Under the pieces are notes generated by a model. The model saw only the letters and a program-made list of their open reading frames with translations. It was not told the DNA's origin and searched no databases. 64,000 nt of DNA from Sulfuricurvum sp. (GTDB taxonomy: Bacteria > Campylobacterota > Campylobacteria > Campylobacterales > Sulfurimonadaceae), in assembly GCA_030694265.1 (NCBI GenBank), contig JAUXYP010000008.1, positions 62,001-126,000 on the forward strand, given 5' to 3'. Below, piece by piece: positions 35,238 through 43,769 of the stretch. Each line of letters starts with the position of its first letter. The stretch's first letter is position 1. The translations under genes were made by a program, and so were the position numbers.

Positions 35238-37781
35238 CTATCTTTTATTGTTAGATTTATGTATCGACCTTTTTAAACTCCATTCACCCCATTTATAACT
35301 TTCGATTAGGACAAATACAACAGCGGTAGCTGCCCCAATGTAGGTCAGCATTTCTTTATCTGGAGGAATCGCATGGAACCAGTGTGGAGCTACATACAAG
35401 GCGATGGCTTGCAAAGCGATACCGACGCTAATACCAACCCATATCCATGGATTGATCGTTAGACTGCTGCGAACATTACGTAAAAATGGCTCGTGTTCTT
35501 TTTGGGCGAGGATACCGTTTACCCATTGAGATGTAACGATGATACAAAAGGAGACGGTTAGGGCAACTTCATAAGTATGTCCGGTTTCAAGAAGATGGAT
35601 AAAAACAGCCAGTGTTACGGATGCGTTGACCAGTGAAACCCAGCTCGTTCTTGCCAGTTGCCAGCGGTCAAAAAACTGTGTTTCGGGTCGGCGAGGAGGA
35701 TTTTGCATCACTTCCCCCTCTTCGCGGCACATCGGGAATGTTTTATCAATCACCCCGTCGGTCACGATGTTAATCCAAAGGATCTGTGTTGGATGGATCG
35801 GGAGGGGAAGCCCCAGTATAATAGCTCCGCTAATGAGAAGTACTTCGTCAAAACATGTGGAAACGAGATAAAAGATGACTTTGCGAAGATTGGCGGCGAT
35901 GATTCTCCCTTGCCGTATCGCATCAACGATTACCCCCAAATTATTGTCGGTAATTACCATTTTTGCAGTTGATTTTGCCGCTTCGCTTCCGTTGCCCATC
36001 GCAATTCCTAAATCGGCTGCTTTGAGTGCGGGGACATCATTTACCCCATCTCCCGTAACAGCCACAATCTCCCCTTGTTCTTGGAGCAGTTTGACTATTC
36101 GATATTTATGTTCAGGGAGGGCACGTGCGACTACGGTAGACTCTTTTAGAGCCGATTGAAGCTGATGATCGTCCATAGCAACAATGGCTACGCCGATGAG
36201 AACGCTCTCACCTTCTGACCATATTCCGACCTCTTTGGCGATAACTTGTGCTGTTATCGGATTATCACCGGTTACCATGATGACTCGTATACCTGCCTCT
36301 TTTGCCTGGCGAACGGCATCTGCCGCACCCTGTTTGGCCGCATCGGCAAAGCCGATCAATCCGACAATCCGTATCGCCCATTCCTTTGGATCTTCCCACT
36401 TTTCATCACTGATACCGAATGCCAATACACGCAGTCCTTTCATGGCCATCGTATCATGGGTAGCGTTGAATCTTTCCAGCTCATTGGGAGTATTGAGGGA
36501 TAGTGTTTTTAGCGCTTCATAGGCCCCTTTGATATAGAGACGTTCTGTATTTCTCGTTTTATTGACGGTAGCCATCAAGCGTAGCTGCGGGTCAAAGGGA
36601 TGATAGAAGATGCGTGGGTTATCTTTGCGAAGTAGGGGATAATCGGAGCCGATCCACCTCGCCAATGCCATATCAGCCGGATCACCGCGTACTCCATTCG
36701 CATCGTTGCACAGTGTTGCACAGAGTTTGAGGGTTTTCTCGTCCTGCGCTTGAACTTCTCGAACACAGAGATACCCTTCGGTAATGGTCCCTGTTTTATC
36801 GGTGGCAATGACCGAAGCGCTTCCCAGAGATTCAACAGAGGGGAGATGACGGACAAGGACTTTATGCCGGCTGAGCCGATACGCACCCATTGCCAGAATA
36901 AGGGTGACCACGATAGGAAGCCCCTCCGGGACTGCCGAAACCAATTCGGCAATTAAAATATAGGACATTTCAATAGCAGTTCTACCCTGTAGGACACCGG
37001 CAATTCCTACGAGAATCAATACCCCGATCAAAAGGATAATGAGCCGTTTGGAAAAAATGGCCAATGATCGTGTGAGCGGTGAGTGAGGTGATTTTTCTTG
37101 AGCACTTTTGGCAATAGAGGCCAAATAAGTCTGTTCGCCCGTCGCGGTGACAATCCCCTTCGCAGACCCTTTGAGGATATGCGTTCCCGAAAAGAGGATA
37201 TTGCTTTGTTCATAGGGTAGGGCAACAGCAGGGAGAAGATGGTCTGCTTGTTTGGAAGAGGGGATAGATTCCCCTGTTAGGGTTGCTTCTTCGGTTTGTA
37301 ATCCATGCGATTCGATAAGTCGGATATCGGCCGTAATAAGATCACCTTCTCTCAGAATAACGATATCTCCAGGTACGAGTTCTTGGGAGTGGATCAATGC
37401 TTCTATCCCCATACGTACCACGAGCACATGGGTGTCGGTCAGTTTTTTGAGGGCTTGAATCGACGTTGCAGCGCGATATTCCTGAAAAAATCCCAAGAGA
37501 CCGTTAATGATCAGTATCCCCATGATGAACATACTGTCTGTATTATGTCCCATTGCATACGAGAGCAGTGCCGCTGCGATCAAAATAGCGACAATAGGGC
37601 TTTTAAATTGGTCGATAAAAATGGCGTTGAGAGAACGCTGCTCCTCTTGAAGAAGATTAGGCCCATAAAGATGTTGACGTCTTAATACTGAATCCGGATT
37701 AAGCCCGGAGGGGGAACTGTCGAGTAAAGTATAAATTTCTTCAGCTGTTTTTGAATGGGGAGTTTCTATTGATGCTATCAT
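35238..37781 (-). CDS. P2-type cation-transporting ATPase
   Basis: An 847-residue pump with N-terminal cation-ATPase domain, about ten membrane segments, actuator LTGESIPSS, phosphorylation DKTGTITEG, VPEGLP metal-binding loop in segment four, VTGDNPITA and TGDGVNDVPALKAADLGIAMG. P2-type (Ca2+ or other cation) ATPases share these. Bacterial members transport Ca2+, Mg2+ or possibly K+/Na+, so the ion is left open. It overlaps the SixA-like gene by four bases. There is no regulatory gene beside it. Confidence 0.88.
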   Translation of the reverse strand: MIASIETPHSKTAEEIYTLLDSSPSGLNPDSVLRRQHLYGPNLLQEEQRSLNAIFIDQFKSPIVAILIAAALLSYAMGHNTDSMFIMGILIINGLLGFFQEYRAATSIQALKKLTDTHVLVVRMGIEALIHSQELVPGDIVILREGDLITADIRLIESHGLQTEEATLTGESIPSSKQADHLLPAVALPYEQSNILFSGTHILKGSAKGIVTATGEQTYLASIAKSAQEKSPHSPLTRSLAIFSKRLIILLIGVLILVGIAGVLQGRTAIEMSYILIAELVSAVPEGLPIVVTLILAMGAYRLSRHKVLVRHLPSVESLGSASVIATDKTGTITEGYLCVREVQAQDEKTLKLCATLCNDANGVRGDPADMALARWIGSDYPLLRKDNPRIFYHPFDPQLRLMATVNKTRNTERLYIKGAYEALKTLSLNTPNELERFNATHDTMAMKGLRVLAFGISDEKWEDPKEWAIRIVGLIGFADAAKQGAADAVRQAKEAGIRVIMVTGDNPITAQVIAKEVGIWSEGESVLIGVAIVAMDDHQLQSALKESTVVARALPEHKYRIVKLLQEQGEIVAVTGDGVNDVPALKAADLGIAMGNGSEAAKSTAKMVITDNNLGVIVDAIRQGRIIAANLRKVIFYLVSTCFDEVLLISGAIILGLPLPIHPTQILWINIVTDGVIDKTFPMCREEGEVMQNPPRRPETQFFDRWQLARTSWVSLVNASVTLAVFIHLLETGHTYEVALTVSFCIIVTSQWVNGILAQKEHEPFLRNVRSSLTINPWIWVGISVGIALQAIALYVAPHWFHAIPPDKEMLTYIGAATAVVFVLIESYKWGEWSLKRSIHKSNNKR

Positions 37782-38278
37782 GGCTCGTTATGCTTCTTTG
37801 GATAATCAAAGGATACAAATTGGGCTGAATTTTCTGTGATACTGCTCCAATCATCTTCTTTTAGTTTCACACAGACAATTCCGCAGGTTGGTATGTTTTC
37901 GATGGAATGCCTGCTGATGTATTCGGCAAATTCGGTCAGCCCAGGATTGTGCCCTATCAAAAAAACAGTTTTATGGCTCGATGAAACCGATTTCAGCACA
38001 CGCTGTATTTCATCACAAGACGCTGCATACAAAGTCTCATTATAGAGAATTGAATCGCTGTCGTAGCCGATTTTTTTGGCAATCTCTACGGCTGTCATCT
38101 GTGCTCGAACAGCAGGACTCGATACAATGAGGTCGGGATGAATATGCGCTTTGGCCAATACATTTCCCATAAATGGAGCATCCTTTTTTCCCCGTTTATT
38201 GAGGGGACGATCAAAATCACTTAAAAGAGGATTGTTCCAGTCAGATTTTGCATGACGGATTAAATAAAGTGTTTTCAT
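37778..38278 (-). CDS. SixA-like histidine phosphatase
   Basis: A 166-residue phosphoglycerate-mutase-fold protein with the RHG-type motif LIRHAKSDW at residue 7 and a second catalytic FLIGHNPGLTEFA near residue 107. SixA dephosphorylates phosphohistidine in phosphorelay or PTS proteins in E. coli; here the substrate is unknown. No histidine kinase is adjacent. It overlaps the ATPase gene start by four bases and is possibly co-transcribed with it. Confidence 0.85.
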   Translation of the reverse strand: MKTLYLIRHAKSDWNNPLLSDFDRPLNKRGKKDAPFMGNVLAKAHIHPDLIVSSPAVRAQMTAVEIAKKIGYDSDSILYNETLYAASCDEIQRVLKSVSSSHKTVFLIGHNPGLTEFAEYISRHSIENIPTCGIVCVKLKEDDWSSITENSAQFVSFDYPKKHNEP

Positions 38279-38327
38279 TCAAATATTGTATCGCATTGAG
38301 GAACGCTATGATTGGTATAAACGTCAG

Positions 38328-38345
38328 CAGACCCCTGAAGGTCTG
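38328..38345 (-). terminator. Possible terminator downstream of the YjfB-like gene
   Basis: Inverted repeat CAGACC-N6-GGTCTG. On the minus strand it follows the YjfB-like stop by four bases but has only a weak T-rich tail, so efficiency is uncertain. Confidence 0.4.
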
Positions 38346-38349
38346 TTAA

Positions 38350-38529
38350 TTAAGCACGAAGATCGAGAGTTTGACCGATACCAGTCAATGAAGAACCTGA
38401 GTTTGATGGTGTAACAGAAGCTTGTGCACTTTCTAATACCTTCATCACTCCTTGCTCCTGAACTTCCATTGCTTTTTTCATAGCGAACATTTCAGGACTT
38501 GACATTGTGTTCGAATTGATTGGATCCAT
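38350..38529 (-). CDS. YjfB-like putative motility protein, 59 residues
   Basis: A short open frame on the minus strand, start ATG at 38529, stop at 38350, encoding 59 residues: MDPINSNTMSSPEMFAMKKA then MEVQEQGVMKVLESAQAS and a Ser/Gly-rich tail ending TLDLRA. It resembles the YjfB putative motility family (helix with M-x-x-A-M-x-x-Q), small proteins sometimes found with flagellar genes. AAGGGAAC lies a few bases before the ATG, and a hairpin follows the stop. It is easy to miss because of its length. The family call is by resemblance only. Confidence 0.6.
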   Translation of the reverse strand: MDPINSNTMSSPEMFAMKKAMEVQEQGVMKVLESAQASVTPSNSGSSLTGIGQTLDLRA

Positions 38530-38580
38530 TATTTGTTCCCTTTTTTGAAGTTACAGATATATCGGCAGGATATAAGTTTT

Positions 38581-38994
38581 TTAAAGTGTTGTAACGCTCA
38601 ACCCGTTCGCTTTCCATGCTGTGATCCCACCTGTTACATTAAGAGGAATAAATCCATTCTCAACCAGAATACGTGAAGCGGCAATACTGCGAGTACCGCT
38701 GTGACAGTAGACAATAATTTTTTTCTCTTTAACACCGATGAGTTTTGAGAGATTTTGGCTCAATTCTTGTACAGGGATGAGCGTTGCTCCTTCAATGTGC
38801 TCTTTTGAAAATTCTTCCGGTGTACGGACATCCAAAAGCGTTATATGGGCATCATGTTGTAATAGCTCATAGGCTGATTTAGGAGAGATAGATTCAAAGT
38901 CTGAAAATATAAAACCTTTGACATAGGCCAAATAGACAGCGATAGCAGCGATCGCAAGATAGTAGAAAAGATTGGTAATTTGTTTTTTTGTCAT
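38581..38994 (-). CDS. Membrane-anchored rhodanese-domain protein
   Basis: A 137-residue protein with an N-terminal membrane anchor (FYYLAIAAIAVYLAYVKGF) and a C-terminal rhodanese domain: LLDVRTPEEFSKEHIEGATLIPVQEL and the active-site loop IVYCHSGTRSIAA with the Cys near residue 97. It is predicted to sit in the inner membrane and act as a sulfur transferase on the periplasmic side. It is divergent from the hydrogenase operon (113 bases). A link with the sulfur metabolism of this organism is plausible inference. Confidence 0.88.
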   Translation of the reverse strand: MTKKQITNLFYYLAIAAIAVYLAYVKGFIFSDFESISPKSAYELLQHDAHITLLDVRTPEEFSKEHIEGATLIPVQELSQNLSKLIGVKEKKIIVYCHSGTRSIAASRILVENGFIPLNVTGGITAWKANGLSVTTL

Positions 38995-39022
38995 ATCATG
39001 GCTCCAAAGTAAATAGAAGCGC

Positions 39023-39028
39023 TATAAT
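39023..39028 (+). promoter_or_regulatory. Possible -10 box for the first hydrogenase operon
   Basis: TATAAT in GCGCTATAATAG, 79 bases before the GTG start of the fusion gene. Another AT-rich candidate (TATACA, close to 39090) is nearer to the start; the real one cannot be told by eye. Confidence 0.4.
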
Positions 39029-39107
39029 AGTGGCTATAGGCTTTAATCAACGTGAATAAATTTGTTAACTTTATGTCATAATAATACATTATACAAAGGG
39101 GGCTGAA

Positions 39108-41534
39108 GTGCGAATTGTGATTGTCGGCGGCGGGATATCTGCGGTCTACCTTGCCAATACCATACTGAAAAAATCCCCAACCTCCGAGGTACTTATTGTA
39201 TCAGATGAGACACATCCTCCTTATGATCGTATTCACTTGTGTGCCCTTGTCAATAAAAGCCAATGTGTTGAATCCATTACCCTCGAGCTTCATCCAAAAG
39301 TACGTCTGGAACTCAATCAAACCATTCTCAGTATCGACGGGACGGCAAAACGCATTCTAAGCTCGCATGCCGTATTTGCCTATGATAAGCTGATCATCGC
39401 CACCGGATCGGAACCTAAAACGCTCTTCAATATTGAGGGGATTAGTAATGCTTCAACGTTTCGTAGTGAAAAAGACAGCGAAAAAATAGCGGACGGAATC
39501 GTGGGTAAAAATGTGGTCCTTGTTGGGGTGGGACCGATTGGTCTGGAATTGCTCGATACGTTGATGCAAAGCCCATCGGCCAAATCCATCACGTTGCTGG
39601 CTCGAAAAGAATACCTTTACTCGCAGGATTTGAGCCGAGAAGCAATTGCATTACTGCGGGGGATTTTTGAACAGGATCCCCGTATACGTATCGAATTTAA
39701 TGATGAAATAATCGATAAAACGATCTCTGACAACACCATTAAGAGTATACAGACGCGTCATAGGATCATTGAAGACCCGTTTCTGATTTTTGGTGTGGGC
39801 ATTGATCCACGGATTGATTTTGCACGCCAAGCACTCGAATGTGACAAAGGGATTTTGGTAGACGATAATATGCGTACTTCCAATCTCGATATTTACTGTG
39901 TGGGGGAAGCGGCACAGCTACGTAGCAGCGGTTTTATAGCAGGACGTGTCAAAGAGTGTACCTTGCAAGCAGAGGTGGCCGTTGATACGCTATTGGGATT
40001 AGAAACCAAACAGTTTGTTCAGGAAGTATCCATAGATGGACTCAAAGTGGGATCATTCCTCTTTGCCGATGTCAGTTCCCCCAGTTATAACCCAAAAGAT
40101 CCTGACAATGAAACCATCTTGATCACCCATGAGAATCGGGTTGATCAGTACATCGTTAACCATGACCGTCTAAAACGCTTTATCGGGATCAACACGAATA
40201 TCGATCTGATTCACCTCAAGCGCCTTATCGAGATGGATAAGCCTATTGATGCGGCTTATTTATATTCCAATCGACTTCATAGCGGCAAAGGACGGCTTGT
40301 TTGTAGCTGTGAAAGTGTTTATGAGGCAGAACTTGTTGATATCATCAAACTCAATGCCATTACCTCTTTTGGAGGGCTGAAACCATATACTGAGGCAGGA
40401 CGGGTATGCGGACGTTGTAAACAAGACATTACGGCATTGATCGCGGCGACACCGGTGGATGCTGCGATGGCGCAACAGCTACGGGCACAAAGAGAAGCGG
40501 ATGCAAAAGAAGCCGAGATGGCACTGGTACGTGCACGGATCGAAAAGTACAATAAAATCCATCCCAAAAATCAGCTCAGTTTTGAGAATCTGGAAGAGGC
40601 AATGGAGTCTTTTGATATGGGGAGTGAGTTCAATAAATGGGTCTCGATGATTACCGCAACCATGAACTTGCATCCCGGATACGAGGAGGTCGTCAAAGAG
40701 GGGGTTTCACAGCTCAATAAAATTCCGATCATTTGGCTGGAACTCGCCGATTGCAGCGGAAATTCGGAGGGGTTTATCAAATCCTCCCATCCAAAAATAG
40801 ACGATTTGATTCTCAAATATATCTCGCTGGATTATCATGAGCTGCTAATGGCAGGTTCAGGCGATCAATCCGAAACCGTACTAGATAATATTATAAAATA
40901 TGATGCTGGAAAATACGTCCTTATCGTCGAGGGAGCAGTACCTCTTGGGCTTGATGGCAAATTTTTGCGTATCGGTACGAAGGGAGAGACGGGGCATGCG
41001 CTATTGCAGCGTGTCGCACAAAATGCTGCAGCAGTCATCGCTGTAGGATCGTGTGCGTATGATGGAGGGGTCGTTGCCGCAGCCCCTAATCCGACGGGGG
41101 CTGTAGGTGTAGCCGAAGCACTGGGGCGGACAGACATCATCAATCTGCCTGGATGCCCTGTCAATCCGATAAACATCGTAGGGACGCTGCTGCATTTTAT
41201 GATGTTTGAGGAATTTCCAAAACTCGATGAAAAGAACCGTCCGATATGGGCGTACGGAGCTAGGGTACATGACAACTGTGAGCGGCGCGGTCATTTTGAT
41301 CTGGGTGAATTTGTTCTCGAATGGGGCGATGAGGGAGCCAAGAAGGGGTGGTGTTTGTTTATGATGGGATGCAAAGGGCCGTATGCGCAGATGAATTGCT
41401 CGCAGGTGAAGTTTAATGAGGGGACCAGTTGGCCTGTTCAAGCAGGTCATGGATGTTTTGCCTGCGGTGCGGGTAAAATAGCATTCGATCAATACGCCAA
41501 TCATCGGCCACTTGCCAAGGAACCTCATGAGTAA
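39108..41534 (+). CDS. Fusion: FAD-dependent oxidoreductase + BFD [2Fe-2S] + [NiFe] hydrogenase small subunit
   Basis: An 808-residue protein in three parts. Residues 1 to about 300 are a pyridine-nucleotide-disulfide-type FAD domain (MRIVIVGGGISAVYLA; LIIATGSEPKT; GVGPIGLELLD; VGEA). About residues 400-450 are a BFD-like [2Fe-2S] domain: LVCSC, then VCGRCKQD. After a charged linker, residues about 540-808 are a hydrogenase small subunit (GSCAYDGG, LPGCPVNP, HDNCERRGHF, GHGCFACG). Asn552 stands where a proximal-cluster Cys is expected. There is no Tat signal or membrane anchor, so it is cytosolic. GTG start with AAAGGGGG. First gene of an operon, overlapping the large subunit by eight bases. 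Confidence 0.92.
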   Translation: MRIVIVGGGISAVYLANTILKKSPTSEVLIVSDETHPPYDRIHLCALVNKSQCVESITLELHPKVRLELNQTILSIDGTAKRILSSHAVFAYDKLIIATGSEPKTLFNIEGISNASTFRSEKDSEKIADGIVGKNVVLVGVGPIGLELLDTLMQSPSAKSITLLARKEYLYSQDLSREAIALLRGIFEQDPRIRIEFNDEIIDKTISDNTIKSIQTRHRIIEDPFLIFGVGIDPRIDFARQALECDKGILVDDNMRTSNLDIYCVGEAAQLRSSGFIAGRVKECTLQAEVAVDTLLGLETKQFVQEVSIDGLKVGSFLFADVSSPSYNPKDPDNETILITHENRVDQYIVNHDRLKRFIGINTNIDLIHLKRLIEMDKPIDAAYLYSNRLHSGKGRLVCSCESVYEAELVDIIKLNAITSFGGLKPYTEAGRVCGRCKQDITALIAATPVDAAMAQQLRAQREADAKEAEMALVRARIEKYNKIHPKNQLSFENLEEAMESFDMGSEFNKWVSMITATMNLHPGYEEVVKEGVSQLNKIPIIWLELADCSGNSEGFIKSSHPKIDDLILKYISLDYHELLMAGSGDQSETVLDNIIKYDAGKYVLIVEGAVPLGLDGKFLRIGTKGETGHALLQRVAQNAAAVIAVGSCAYDGGVVAAAPNPTGAVGVAEALGRTDIINLPGCPVNPINIVGTLLHFMMFEEFPKLDEKNRPIWAYGARVHDNCERRGHFDLGEFVLEWGDEGAKKGWCLFMMGCKGPYAQMNCSQVKFNEGTSWPVQAGHGCFACGAGKIAFDQYANHRPLAKEPHE

Positions 41535-43221
41535 GAATAAAATAGTCATCGATCCCGTCACCCGTATCGAGGGGCATCTGCGTATCGAGGTAGAGGTCGA
41601 TGAGGATAATGTCGTCACCGAAGCATGGGCTTCGGGACAGCTGTTTCGAGGGATAGAAATCATACTCAAAGGGCGTGATCCCAGAGACGTCGGTTTGATC
41701 GCTCAGCGCATATGCGGAGTGTGTACCAACGTCCATTATCGTGCCTCGATCAGTGCGGTCGAAGACGCATACTCGATCACCATTCCGCAAAATGCTGAGA
41801 TTATCCGTAATCTCGTCACTATGGCCCTTTTTGTACAGGATCATATTATTCACTATTACCATCTCCACTCTCTTGATTTTGTGGACATTACCAGTGCGCT
41901 GGAGGCTGATTGTGCCAAAGCGGTTACGATGGCGCAACAGTATCACGAGAATCCGTATCGTAACTCTGAGGGACACTTGGAAAGCGTCAAAGAGAAGCTG
42001 GGCAGTTTTGTTAAAGCAGGGCGATTGGGACTGTTTTCAAACGGGTATTGGGGGCATGAGACCTATCGGTTTACTCCCGAAGAGAACTTGGTGCACATGA
42101 ACCATTACCTCGAAGCTCTGCGCATACAGCACGATATTTCCAAAGCAATCGCCATTTTCGCAGGGAAAACCCCCCATCCTCAAAACCTAGTCGTAGGCGG
42201 AGTGACGAGTGTTGCGGACATGCTCAATCCCCAACGGCTCAATGATTTCATGTTTATTATCAAAGAGGTGCGCGAATTTTTGGAGCGTGCGTATATCCCT
42301 GATATCAAAATGGTGGTCAAAGCGTACGCGGATTCGATTGAGCGCGGTGAGGGGCGCGGATGCGGAAATTTTTTGTGTTGCGGCGGTTACCGTTTGCCTA
42401 ACAAAGAGCAGCTTTTTGTTGGCGGTGTCATCACAGGGCATGATTTTGATGCAGTACAGGCGTTTGATCCCTCCAAGATCACGGAAGAAGCGTCACGATC
42501 ATGGTATGAAAGCAATCCTCCAAGTTCGCCGTATGACCAAGACAGCACACCATTTTATACCGATTTAAATGAAGATGGGACGCTCAAATCTGAGGGAAAA
42601 TACAGCTGGGTCAAAGCGCCGCGCTATGAGGGCAAAGTGATGGAAGTAGGCCCTGTCGCGCGTATGATCATGGGTGTTGTCAAAGAATCACCGGTGATTA
42701 AACCCTATATGGACCGTTTTATGAGCGAGAGCGGGATGAAACTGATCGATTTTTCTACCAGTGTTGGGCGTAATGCGGCGCGTGCGGTAGAAGCGCAAGT
42801 TTGCTGCGATTATCTCTTTGACTTTATGAGCGACTTGATCGAAAACATCAAATACTACGATGAAACAACCTGGACCAAGTATGTGTTTGAAGAGCTACCG
42901 ACAACGTCCAAAGGGGCTGGAATATTTGAAGTACCCAGAGGGATATTGAGCCATTTTGTCAAAATACAAGAGGGTAAAGTTTCCAATTATCAAGTAGTCG
43001 CACCCACAACGTGGAATGCATCGCCCAAAGACGCAACAGGTCAGCGAGGTCCCTATGAAGAGGCACTTATCGGGATCAAACTCTCCGATCCATCACGTCC
43101 TTTAGAAGTATTACGGGTTGTCCACTCGTTTGACCCGTGTCTGGCCTGTGCGGTTCATGTGATTGATACCAAGGGCCGTGAACTCTCACACTACAAAATA
43201 CAGACCGTTTGTTCTGTATAG
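41527..43221 (+). CDS. [NiFe] hydrogenase large subunit of the cytoplasmic (fusion) enzyme
   Basis: The 564-residue catalytic subunit carries VTRIEGHLRIEVEV at the start, the L1 nickel motif RICGVCTNVHY and the L2 motif DPCLACAVHV near the C terminus. Four cysteines of L1 and L2 bind the Ni-Fe(CN)2CO centre. The C-terminal stretch after the His of L2 (VIDTKGRELSHYK...) would be removed by the protease encoded next, so this is a protease-processed type. ATG 41527 has AAGGA before it and overlaps the fusion gene stop; a longer frame from 41512 lacks a good site. A cysteine-rich loop (GCGNFLCCGGY) occurs mid-protein. Confidence 0.95.
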   Translation: MSKNKIVIDPVTRIEGHLRIEVEVDEDNVVTEAWASGQLFRGIEIILKGRDPRDVGLIAQRICGVCTNVHYRASISAVEDAYSITIPQNAEIIRNLVTMALFVQDHIIHYYHLHSLDFVDITSALEADCAKAVTMAQQYHENPYRNSEGHLESVKEKLGSFVKAGRLGLFSNGYWGHETYRFTPEENLVHMNHYLEALRIQHDISKAIAIFAGKTPHPQNLVVGGVTSVADMLNPQRLNDFMFIIKEVREFLERAYIPDIKMVVKAYADSIERGEGRGCGNFLCCGGYRLPNKEQLFVGGVITGHDFDAVQAFDPSKITEEASRSWYESNPPSSPYDQDSTPFYTDLNEDGTLKSEGKYSWVKAPRYEGKVMEVGPVARMIMGVVKESPVIKPYMDRFMSESGMKLIDFSTSVGRNAARAVEAQVCCDYLFDFMSDLIENIKYYDETTWTKYVFEELPTTSKGAGIFEVPRGILSHFVKIQEGKVSNYQVVAPTTWNASPKDATGQRGPYEEALIGIKLSDPSRPLEVLRVVHSFDPCLACAVHVIDTKGRELSHYKIQTVCSV

Positions 43222-43229
43222 ACGAATCT

Positions 43230-43769
43230 ATGAGCAGTATCGCAGTCATCGGGGTAGGAAATATCCTGTTTACGGATGATGGGATAGGGGTCTATGCGAC
43301 CAAGTATCTGGAAATGAACTACGGTTTTGAACCCTCAATCGATATCATTGACGGGGGGACGCTGGGATTTAATCTGATGCGCTATTTTAGCGACTACGAC
43401 CACGTCATCATTCTCGATACCCTTTCGATCGACGAAGAAGCAGGATCAATCTATCATCTCCCCTCAGAGGTACTTCTAGGGCTTGGAGATACGCGTAAAA
43501 CGGTTCATGAGGTTGAAGTGACCCAAATGATCGAGTTGGCGTCTTTGATGGATGTGAGGGCTAGTATCAGCGTTCTAGGGATCATCCCCTCTGACATCCA
43601 AACCGTTGCTATGGATTTGAGTCCAATAGCCAAAGAACGGTTTGGGATATTTATTCAAACTCTACTAAGCGTCTTAAAAGAAGCAGGTATCACTGCAAGG
43701 CAAAAAGATCAAATGGCTCCGCTTGGTGAGATCCTAGAATCGTATCGTAATCCTAGGATTGACAGATGA
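43230..43769 (+). CDS. Hydrogenase maturation endopeptidase (HyaD/HybD family)
   Basis: A 179-residue protease. GVGNILFTDDGIGV near the N terminus, IIDGGTLGF and VHEVEV around residue 92 hold the nickel-sensing residues of HybD-type enzymes (Glu16, Asp62, His93 in E. coli). Here the Glu of G-D-E-G is Asp (TDDG), a conservative change. It should clip the C terminus of the large subunit just upstream once Ni is inserted. ATG 43230 was chosen for the N-terminal match; an in-frame start at 43209 overlaps the previous gene. It overlaps hypF by four bases. Confidence 0.92.
   Translation: MSSIAVIGVGNILFTDDGIGVYATKYLEMNYGFEPSIDIIDGGTLGFNLMRYFSDYDHVIILDTLSIDEEAGSIYHLPSEVLLGLGDTRKTVHEVEVTQMIELASLMDVRASISVLGIIPSDIQTVAMDLSPIAKERFGIFIQTLLSVLKEAGITARQKDQMAPLGEILESYRNPRIDR

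Noticed and set aside
39108-41534. Sequencing or assembly error joining two genes
   Set aside because: The frame is open over the whole length, the linker codes for an ordinary charged helical segment, and there is no internal ribosome site. Cannot be excluded without reads, but nothing in the sequence suggests it.
41413-41976. Minus-strand frame of 187 residues opposite the hydrogenase large subunit
   Set aside because: It is antisense to the conserved L1 region and has no family features.
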